Below are positions 44,031-50,208 of a stretch of 50,208 nt of DNA, piece after piece (within the stretch, counting starts at the first letter, position 1; every line of letters begins with the position of its first letter). A program made the translations under genes and the position numbers. Origin of the DNA: Caballeronia terrestris (GTDB lineage: Bacteria > Pseudomonadota > Gammaproteobacteria > Burkholderiales > Burkholderiaceae); assembly GCF_001544515.1 (NCBI RefSeq), contig NZ_FCOL02000041.1:1-50208 (forward strand). The letters run 5' to 3'. The notes under the pieces are model-generated. The model was not told where the DNA came from. It was given only the letters and a program-made list of their open reading frames with translations, and did not search any database.

Positions 44031-46541
44031 ATGGCCTCGCCCCGCGACACATCCGCGCCTCCCCTCGCCCGCTACCGGAAAAAGCGGGACTTCAGTACCA
44101 CGCCCGAGCCGCCTGCGTCTGCCACCACGACTTCCGTCAGCCCACGCAAGCTCATTTTCGTCGTGCAAAAACACTGGGCGAGCCGGCTGCACTATGACTT
44201 TCGGCTCGAATTCAACGGCGTACTGCTCTCGTGGGCCGTTCCGAAAGGTCCTTGCTACGACCCGAGCAAAAAACAAATGGCCGTGCATGTCGAGGATCAC
44301 CCGGTCTCCTACGCAGGTTTTGAGGGCACGATCCCGCCGAAGCAATATGGCGCCGGCACGGTCATTGTTTGGGACAAAGGAACGTGGGAGCCGGTAGGGG
44401 ATGCAGACAAAGGTATGGAGGTGGGCAAGCTCGTTTTTCGCCTGCACGGTGAGAAGCTTGCTGGCTTATGGGAGTTGGTGCGCATCTCCAAGCCGGAGGA
44501 TAGGCAGGACCAGTGGATGTTGTTCAAGAAACGAGACGAGTGGGCTCGCGCGCTTAAAGAATACGACGTTATCAAGGCGCTTCCGGACAGCGTCGTTGCC
44601 AATCCGCTGGGACTGCTCGAAGAACGCGAGCCGAAGACAATGGAACGCCCGCGCGCCAACGAGTCGAAGATCGACCTATCCGCCGCAGTGCGGGCCTCGC
44701 TACCGGCGAAACTCGAGCCGCAGCTTGCAACACTGGCAAGTGCGCTTCCCAAGAGCGGCGACTGGATCACTGAGACGAAGTTGGACGGCTATCGCTTGCT
44801 GGCTCGAATCGACAAGGGCCGAGTGAGGTTCTTCACGCGAAACGGACACGACTGGACCGCGAAGTTTCCAGCCCTGACCGCCGCGATCAAAAGGCTCCCG
44901 GTCGTGAGTGCGTGGCTCGACGGCGAGATCGTCGTGCTCAAAGACGGCATTCCAAGCTTCTCGGCACTTCAGACTGCAATTGATGAGCGAAACAACCAAG
45001 ACATCGTGTTCTTCCTGTTCGATCTGATGTACCTCGACGGCGAAGATTTCAGGAGAGTGCCGGTTTGGGCGCGGAGAACTCGACTCGCTACGGTTCTCGA
45101 AAACGCAGGAGAGCAGCTTCTGTTCAGTCAGGACTTTGACGCGCCTCCCGCGCAGGTCTTCGCGGCTGCGGCCGGCTTAGGGCTGGAAGGTCTTGTACTC
45201 AAGCGGCGCGATGCGCCGTACGAGTCGGGACGCACGGATTCGTGGTTGAAGGCAAAGGCCCGACTGCGGCAGGAACTGGTGATCTGCGGCATGACCGGCC
45301 GCGGCGGCAAATCCGGAGAGGTCGGCAGCTTGTTGCTTGGGTACTACGTGGGCGACAAGCTTCATAACGCGGGAAGGGTCGGCACCGGATGGGACTCAAA
45401 GACCGCTCGAGACCTGTGGAGTCGCCTGATTGGACTGGAGGTTGACGCGGAGCCCTTCGACGTCCAGGTCACAAAGGTACGACAATGGTCCAGACGTGCT
45501 GCAGGCAGCGAACGGTGGCTCAATCCAACCATGGTTGCCGAAGTCGAGTTCGCCGAATGGACAGGCGACGGTGTGATACGACAGTCGTCGTTTAAAGGTT
45601 TGCGCCTTGATAAGCCCGCACGCAGCGTCGTCCGAGAGGCAGGCAAGACGCAACTGCCCGAGCCTTCGGCGCAGCTTAAAATCACTCACCCGGAAAGAGT
45701 CATTGATGCGTCGGCGACGATTACGAAGGCCGATCTGGTTCGCTACTACGCGAGCGTAGCCGAGTGGATGTTGCCGCACCTCAGGCACCGGCCTGTGGCC
45801 CTGGTTCGCGCGCCCGATGGTGTGGCGGGCAACCTGTTCTTCCAAAAGCATGCCGAACGCACGGCTATGCCGGGCCTGACTCCGCACAATCGCGACCTCT
45901 GGCCGAATCATCCGCCGCTGTTGACGGTCGATACGGCAGACGCATTGCTGTCCGCCGCACAAATGAACACGATCGAATTTCATACGTGGAATTCAATCGT
46001 CCGTCAGCTCGACAAACCCGACCGGGTTGTTTTTGACCTTGATCCCGGCGAGGGCGTGAAATGGAACCACGTCCAGGAGGCGGCGCTGCTCGTTCGCACG
46101 CTGCTTTCAGAACTGGACCTTAAGGCGTGGCTCAAGACAAGCGGCGGAAAGGGTCTGCATGTGGTCGTACCGCTCACTCCAGATTTGAATTATCTGACGG
46201 TAAAGTCATTCTCGCAGGCATTCGTTCGACACCTTGCGAAGACCATTCCCGAGCGCTTCTCCGCGATATCTGGGCCCGCAAATCGTTTGGGAAAAGTCTA
46301 CGTCGACTATCTGCGCAACGGGAAGGGGCAGACCACTGCAGCGGCATTTTCGGCCCGCGCCCGGCCGGGAATGGGCGTATCGATGCCGCTCGCGTGGGAG
46401 CAGCTTACCGACCTGAAGAGCGGTGCTCAGTGGAATGTCCAGACGGCGCGCGAGTATCTGAGTTTTCAGTCGCGGGATCCTTGGGCGGATTTCTGGTCGA
46501 CTGGACAATCTTTGTCGTCGGCGATCGAGCGTCTTCCTTGA
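44031..46541 (+). CDS. ligD: ATP-dependent DNA ligase LigD (PE-LIG-POL)
   Basis: An 836-residue, three-domain repair ligase. Phosphoesterase domain at about 40-170: RLHYDFRLEFNGVLLSWAVP, HVEDHPVSYAGFEGTIP, YGAGTVIVWDKGTW. Ligase domain at about 225-530: nucleotidyl lysine K250 in TETKLDGYRLLARI, DGEIVVLKDG, and GLVLKRRDAPYESGR. Polymerase/primase domain at about 545-825: FDLDPGEG with the metal aspartates near 667-669, KTSGGKGLHVVVPL and VYVDYLRNGKGQT. It repairs double-strand breaks with Ku. The order PE-LIG-POL is the one seen in Pseudomonas and Burkholderia. The start has no strong site; the frame is otherwise intact. Confidence 0.95.
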   Translation: MASPRDTSAPPLARYRKKRDFSTTPEPPASATTTSVSPRKLIFVVQKHWASRLHYDFRLEFNGVLLSWAVPKGPCYDPSKKQMAVHVEDHPVSYAGFEGTIPPKQYGAGTVIVWDKGTWEPVGDADKGMEVGKLVFRLHGEKLAGLWELVRISKPEDRQDQWMLFKKRDEWARALKEYDVIKALPDSVVANPLGLLEEREPKTMERPRANESKIDLSAAVRASLPAKLEPQLATLASALPKSGDWITETKLDGYRLLARIDKGRVRFFTRNGHDWTAKFPALTAAIKRLPVVSAWLDGEIVVLKDGIPSFSALQTAIDERNNQDIVFFLFDLMYLDGEDFRRVPVWARRTRLATVLENAGEQLLFSQDFDAPPAQVFAAAAGLGLEGLVLKRRDAPYESGRTDSWLKAKARLRQELVICGMTGRGGKSGEVGSLLLGYYVGDKLHNAGRVGTGWDSKTARDLWSRLIGLEVDAEPFDVQVTKVRQWSRRAAGSERWLNPTMVAEVEFAEWTGDGVIRQSSFKGLRLDKPARSVVREAGKTQLPEPSAQLKITHPERVIDASATITKADLVRYYASVAEWMLPHLRHRPVALVRAPDGVAGNLFFQKHAERTAMPGLTPHNRDLWPNHPPLLTVDTADALLSAAQMNTIEFHTWNSIVRQLDKPDRVVFDLDPGEGVKWNHVQEAALLVRTLLSELDLKAWLKTSGGKGLHVVVPLTPDLNYLTVKSFSQAFVRHLAKTIPERFSAISGPANRLGKVYVDYLRNGKGQTTAAAFSARARPGMGVSMPLAWEQLTDLKSGAQWNVQTAREYLSFQSRDPWADFWSTGQSLSSAIERLP

Positions 46542-46699
46542 GACTCGAGGCTCGGCAAGTGGGCTATGTCATCGGCCACCGCAGTGAGATTTCGCCCGGT
46601 CCTTTTCAAACAAACCCACAGGTTTCTGCCCCGTTGAAAAGATGCCAAAGGCGAGTCCGCTCCACAATCAACCGACGGCTTTCGCGACGCGATCTCGCC

Positions 46700-47350
46700 A
46701 TGAAAGACAGCGGCACGTGCGCGCATGCCCGTTGGAGGTAGAAAGGCTGGTTGCGGCCGGCTTCGACTCGCCAAGCGGCGAGCGGCGCGACTGGCGCTTC
46801 ACGTTCCACGCCGTCGTCATGCTGCGGACTGCGCAGACGCGCAGGCGTCTCGCCCGTGAAGGTTGTCCCCGCCCCCGATCACCTGTACAAGAGTTGGGGC
46901 CACGAAGGGTCGCTCACCGGCATGCGCATCGCGGCCGTCGGCAACCGCGTCACCGTGAGGGACGAGACAAGCCGAAGGTGCGATGCAGAAACCGGTCAAC
47001 TGCTTTTGGACTTCGACGGGAACCTGCCGCGTCAAACATCGCTTCGCTGCAGGCGCCCCTGGCCAATAGAGCCCGAGAAGTGGCGACCAACCTCTTATAC
47101 CGAGCTTGGTCATTGGAGGACGAGGACATTGACGCGCCCGAAGCTGCATGTCGGGAGGCGTTTGCGCGTGTCCCCGACTATACCGACGCATCGTTGAACT
47201 TCGATATCCTCATTGCATGCGCCGGATTTTGTGGATGCACAACTAACGCCGCGCGCATCCATGAAAGCGCTTGGCGACGCGGCGAAGCGATTCGCCACTT
47301 CAGCGCGTCCCGCAATCTGCAGAAGGCACGTAACGGCGGAATGGACTTTG
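46700..47350 (+). pseudogene. MerR-like / tetratricopeptide regulator, decayed
   Basis: Pieces in alternating frames resemble a Burkholderia-type regulator with a MerR-like HTH followed by TPR repeats: EVERLVAAGFDSPSGERRDW, RFTFHAVVMLRTAQTRRRLA; then SLTGMRIAAVGNRVTVRDET and AETGQLLLDFDG in another frame; then LYRAWSLEDEDIDAPEAACR and EAFARVPDYTDASLNFDIL back in the first. The order agrees with the family, but at least two frame changes and a degraded C-terminus make it nonfunctional. It directly follows ligD. Confidence 0.6.
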
Positions 47351-47386
47351 CTACACGCCTACTGAAACAACGGCATGGAGGCAGAA

Positions 47387-47595
47387 ATGGCAGATCAACA
47401 CAAGCCCGGCGATAAGGTTCAAACATCGGGCATCTACAAGGTCGTGAGGGAAGGCGGTGACCGAACTGGCTTCGAGGTGACGTCCGTCGAGGGCGAGCAT
47501 TTTCCGCCGACCAGAAGCGGCAAGGCGCTCACTATGAGCTGGTCCATGCGGCCACACATTCGCACAAGCACGGCGAACTCGGCAGCGGCGACTAA
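47387..47595 (+). pseudogene. YjzC-like small protein, frameshifted copy
   Basis: Paralogue of the gene at 38436: ADQHKPGDKVQTSGIYKVVR, then FEVTSVEGEHFPPTRSGK. One G is missing near 47524-47525; restoring it gives GAHYELVHAATHSHKHGEL and a stop at 47593-47595, matching the paralogue's length and His-rich end. As read, the frame runs on to 47638 through unrelated residues. GGAG precedes the ATG. The next gene begins 15 bases after the restored stop, so they may be cotranscribed. Confidence 0.7.
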
Positions 47596-47610
47596 CAGAG
47601 GACGGCCATC

Positions 47611-47922
47611 ATGGGCACAACACGCAAACACTGGCTGATCGCCTTTGCGTCGGCATCTTTGCTCGCCGGTTGCGCCGTCGGCGAGATGCCGCCGCCGGGC
47701 AGATACCTCACGGACCGCGAGTGCCACGACCTGACTGCATTGAAGACAAATGCGACCCCGACGATGGCCGAGCATCAGTCAGAGTTAGCCGCGTTGCGAA
47801 AAGCGGGATACGACCCATCCCCATTCTGGGACGACCCATACTATCCCGAGGACCTGCAGGCTGCGCAGCGCCTTGTTGACTACTGGTACCGGATCGAATG
47901 CGCGCCAACACAAACGCAGTGA
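47611..47922 (+). CDS. DUF4148-like lipoprotein
   Basis: A 103-residue lipoprotein: signal peptide with lipobox LAGC at about 19-22 (ASLLAGCAVG), so Cys22 would be lipidated. The mature part reads EHQSELAALRKAGYDPSPFW, then YYPEDLQAAQRLV, the pattern of DUF4148, a small envelope family expanded in Burkholderiales. A GAGGA site precedes the ATG. It follows the broken YjzC-like gene in the same direction. Role unknown. Confidence 0.75.
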   Translation: MGTTRKHWLIAFASASLLAGCAVGEMPPPGRYLTDRECHDLTALKTNATPTMAEHQSELAALRKAGYDPSPFWDDPYYPEDLQAAQRLVDYWYRIECAPTQTQ

Positions 47923-48155
47923 ACCGGTGACCGACGTCCAATCGGTCCCCACGACGGACGCGCGCCAACTGTCGATCGCTATCAGCAAGGCCCACATAAT
48001 CCCAGGCTCTCCAGCGAGGGTCCATGGCACCTGCGCGCGCAGCAACGCGCGTTACGCGTTCCATCCGGATTGGTTGCCGGCGAATAGGTCAAGTTGAACC
48101 GTGTACGCCAAGAGCTTTCGATTGCTGACGGGTGCATCAAATACTGCTCTGGTTT

Positions 48156-48500
48156 TTAGGCGGCGTAGCGAACATGTTTTTCTTTGAACGGATTGCGAAT
48201 CATGTGAGGCTCCTTCTGGCGGCGATGCAAATGACGACGACCCGCGTCGATCATTTCCGCCTTGCCGGTCGGCCGGCTCTTGCCCAGTGCATTGGTCTTG
48301 ACGTCCTGGTTGAGCAGTTCGGCCGGGTTCAGATCAGGGCAGTAGCCAGGCAAACGGATCAAGCGCAGGCGCGTCGCATTGTCGGCGACAAATTTCTTCA
48401 CGGTGACGGATCGATGGACCGAATGTCCGTCGACAATCAGGTAGATCTTGAGTGACAAATAGGCACGCGCATGCACCTCGAACTGCGAGGCTCCCTCGAA
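48156..48500 (-). mobile_element. IS630-family transposase, C-terminal fragment
   Basis: The minus-strand frame carries IYLIVDGHSVHRSVTVKKFV, then RLRLIRLPGYCPDLNPAELL and NQDVKTNALGK, the second D and the LPxYxPxLNPxE region of the IS630/Tc1-mariner DDE transposases. The N-terminal HTH and first catalytic Asp are absent; sequence beyond about 48500 is scrambled relative to the family. It marks an IS scar between the main region and the phage-like segment. Confidence 0.8.
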
Positions 48501-48797
48501 ATAGACAGTTTGCTCACCGCCCGTCGTCCTCTTGCGCGTAGCGAGTTCTGGCCACTGGCGTATTGTTCAAGCCCCGGCGGAGTCAATGCCACACTCCGTT
48601 TTGGGGTCGAACTCTGCCGCCGATGACCAAGAACACTTTCGTATCGACATTCCAAATCAGGGGCGGACTTCACCGGCGTGCGTCGCCGTGCCGGCGATGT
48701 AACAGATAGCCGCCTCCACATTGGCGAACTGCTCTGGCGATGCGCCGAGACTGGCTGCTTCGAACATAAAAAATACTCCACCAATAAATGCGGAGCG

Positions 48798-48826
48798 ACC
48801 CTTGCGGGTTGCTTGCCCGCAAGGGT
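48798..48826 (-). repeat. Hairpin repeat, copy 1 (after 48859 gene)
   Basis: A perfect 11-base stem (ACCCTTGCGGG with CCCGCAAGGGT) with a 7-base loop, located 33 bases after the stop of the minus-strand gene at 48859. Read on the minus strand it begins AACCCTTGCGGG and is followed by TCGCTCC. It is closely related to the hairpin at 49514-49541. There is no following T run, so it may be a processing or protective structure rather than a terminator. Confidence 0.75.
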
Positions 48827-48858
48827 TAAGAAAGGAAGTTGCAGGCGATTCGTGCCGA

Positions 48859-49245
48859 TCACTCGATCAGCTTGACGCTCTGCCACCAGCGACAGCCCGA
48901 AGGCAGGTCTTTGACGAAAGCAAGGTTGTCCGCTTCATCGCGCGTGAGTTCGATCACACCGCCCTTCAAGATGGCCGTCTGTAGATAGACGACATTCGCG
49001 AGGGCGAGCGCGCCGTGCTCTTCGGCGATGCCGGTCAGCGTTTCGACGGCATCCAGCAGTTCCGCATAGAACTGCTTCGCGTCAGCGGTGAGGCGCAGCG
49101 ACACGTCCGCGTCGCTAATCGCGCCCAACACCGCATCACACTGAGCTTGCGGGTCATCAGGCCCGTACTGCACGGGCTTGATCCAGCTTCGGACCACCAT
49201 GTTATTGAGTACGTCGTCGACGAAATCGGTGCAGGAATAGGCCAT
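48859..49245 (-). CDS. Hypothetical phage-like protein
   Basis: A 128-residue soluble, acidic, mostly helical protein: DFVDDVLNNMVVRSWIKPVQ, then DAKQFYAELLDAVETLTGIA and RDEADNLAFVKDLPSGC. No family is recognised. GGAG stands seven bases before the ATG. Its setting next to an SbcC-like ATPase with small genes and matching hairpins suggests a prophage or phage-derived early region; this is inference. Confidence 0.7.
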   Translation of the reverse strand: MAYSCTDFVDDVLNNMVVRSWIKPVQYGPDDPQAQCDAVLGAISDADVSLRLTADAKQFYAELLDAVETLTGIAEEHGALALANVVYLQTAILKGGVIELTRDEADNLAFVKDLPSGCRWWQSVKLIE

Positions 49246-49285
49246 GTAAGGCTCCAGTGAAAAAGTGAAACAAAAAGAGGCGCTG

Positions 49286-49465
49286 TCAGATCCGACGCAA
49301 ACGGCCAGTATCGAACTCAGACGCGCGACGCAGGTACGGCGGGCGCGGCGGCTGCGATTGAGCAGTAGCCGGTGCGGCGTGCTGCGCTGGCGGCTGGTGA
49401 GGCACCGCGTTCGAATGGGACGGACTGCCGGCTGCCGCGAGCAGCAGCATCAAGAGGTGTGCCAT
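49286..49465 (-). CDS. Possible small secreted peptide
   Basis: A 59-residue frame with a short hydrophobic start (MAHLLMLLLAAAGSPSHS) and a Pro/Ala/His-rich remainder (PHQPPAQHAAPATAQSQPPR). It fits the spacing between two real minus-strand genes, but there is no good ribosome-binding site, and low-complexity composition makes coding uncertain. A longer start at 49504 exists. Confidence 0.25.
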   Translation of the reverse strand: MAHLLMLLLAAAGSPSHSNAVPHQPPAQHAAPATAQSQPPRPPYLRRASEFDTGRLRRI

Positions 49466-49513
49466 AGGGGGATAGCGCCGAAGGGCGCGAGAAAGAAGGA
49501 ACACGGGAAGCGC

Positions 49514-49541
49514 CCCTTGTGGGGCAACTCCCCCACAAGGG
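49514..49541 (-). repeat. Hairpin repeat, copy 2 (after 49553 gene)
   Basis: An 11-base stem (CCCTTGTGGGG with CCCCACAAGGG) with a 6-base loop, 11 bases after the stop of the gene at 49553. The minus strand reads AACCCTTGTGGGG at one side and CAAGGGGCGCTTCC at the other, matching copy 1 in both arms and in the CGCT-C flank. The arms changed in a compensating way (C-G to T-A), which suggests the structure is under selection. Confidence 0.75.
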
Positions 49542-49552
49542 TTGAGAAGAAA

Positions 49553-50125
49553 TCAGGCGGCAAGCGCCTGTACGTCGATGACTGCGTCGGCCTCTGCAAC
49601 AAGGTCGGGCGTCTGAGAAATGAAGAACTCCCGCTGATACCCGCCTTGGCGCAGTACCTCGCGCTTCATGCGCATGAACTGCACTTTGCGCTCGGGATCA
49701 AGAGGTCCGTCTGACTCGTCGCTGAACAAGGTCTGATACGGCTGACCGGTGTTCTGCGCGAGATAGAGCGCAATGCCACGCGTCAGGCACTCGTTGATCC
49801 AGACCTTCTGACCGCCAGACATGACGGAGACTGACTTGCTGCTGTCGGACTCCGCGTCGTGAACGAGGATCTCGAGGCCCTCACGCAGCTCACCGCTTGC
49901 CAGCGTGCGCTGCGTGCGGATCTCAACGGTGAAGCGCATGCCATAACAAGCGAGCAGTAGCTCGTTGACGGTGTGCGTGAGCGCCGGACCCGCGTCATCG
50001 ATGGTCAACGCGATCACGCCGTCGTTGCCCAAGCCCTTAGCCAGCAGCTTCCATTGAGCGATCTCGTCAGAGAGGCGATCGGCACGCGACTGCGTGGCTG
50101 AGAACTTCTCTAACTCCATCGCCAA
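49553..50125 (-). CDS. SbcC/SMC-like ATPase, C-terminal part (probably partial)
   Basis: 190 residues with the C-terminal half of an SMC/Rad50/SbcC-type ABC ATPase: signature MSGGQKVWINECLTRGIALY at about 102-121, Walker B LFSDESDGPLDPERKVQFMR, and the H-loop region replaced by REFFISQTPDLVAEADAVID. The N-terminus shows the end of a coiled coil (QSRADRLSDEIAQWKLLAKG). Walker A is not in the window. The frame is open beyond the ATG at 50125 to the window edge, and no ribosome-binding site precedes that ATG, so the true gene probably extends further. Such phage-type proteins process DNA ends. Confidence 0.75.
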   Translation of the reverse strand: MAMELEKFSATQSRADRLSDEIAQWKLLAKGLGNDGVIALTIDDAGPALTHTVNELLLACYGMRFTVEIRTQRTLASGELREGLEILVHDAESDSSKSVSVMSGGQKVWINECLTRGIALYLAQNTGQPYQTLFSDESDGPLDPERKVQFMRMKREVLRQGGYQREFFISQTPDLVAEADAVIDVQALAA

Positions 50126-50208
50126 TGCTTCGTAAGCGCTAAATTGAGCACACGGCCTACGTATGAGCGTAGCCCAGCACCGTGAATTTGCTAGCGGGCA
50201 AGCGGCCT

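Overview
The window looks like an accessory, gene-sparse region of a Burkholderiales genome, most probably Paraburkholderia, Caballeronia or Burkholderia, on a secondary chromosome or megaplasmid. This is an inference. It rests on high GC content, an imuA-imuB-dnaE2 mutasome cassette, Burkholderia-type small stress families (DUF2934, DUF4148, DUF2382, CsbD, YqjD/YqjE), an H-NS protein with a histone-H1-like tail, and many insertion-sequence (IS) scars. No rRNA, tRNA or CRISPR array was recognised.

Layout. (1) 1-915: IS3 and IS21 transposase scraps and a frameshifted cold-shock gene. (2) 1.5-7.7 kb: scattered single genes: a His/Ala-rich protein, a lone receiver domain, a DsbC-like periplasmic thioredoxin, an orphan MerR regulator, a MOSC protein and a Gfo/Idh/MocA oxidoreductase with damaged ends. 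(3) 8.1-14.3 kb: a tight co-directional operon for a caa3-type cytochrome c oxidase (coxB-coxA-coxC, a small membrane protein, a CtaG-like assembly factor, a three-haem cytochrome c). (4) 14.6-25.7 kb: envelope and general-stress genes (two DUF2382 proteins, CsbD, a YqjD/YqjE/YqjK-like trio, a second receiver protein), an HNH-like protein and a broken NRAMP transporter. (5) 26.5-31.8 kb: imuA-imuB-dnaE2 behind a clear LexA box. (6) 31.9-47.9 kb: chromatin and DNA-maintenance genes (H-NS/H1 chimera, CspA, a UvrD-type helicase, an SRAP protein, a C-terminal J-domain protein, LigD) mixed with decaying genes, including a second dnaE2, a recombinase split by a small transposon-like element, and a MerR/TPR regulator. 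(7) 48.1-50.2 kb: an IS630 scrap and phage-like genes ending in an SbcC-like ATPase, with a shared hairpin motif behind two of them.

Functionally, two coherent modules stand out. One is a terminal respiratory branch: the three-haem cytochrome could feed the caa3 oxidase, but no dehydrogenase partner is present. The other is DNA damage tolerance and repair: SOS-controlled translesion synthesis plus SRAP abasic-site protection, UvrD helicase and LigD end joining, with no Ku in view.

The most notable structural observation is a 140-bp element at 34851-34990 with 16-bp imperfect terminal inverted repeats and a GGCC duplication, sitting inside a tyrosine recombinase gene. Removing it with one GGCC copy restores the reading frame exactly. 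A second theme is that at least five genes carry single-base indels, mostly in short homopolymers. Real pseudogenisation and assembly error cannot be told apart from sequence alone.
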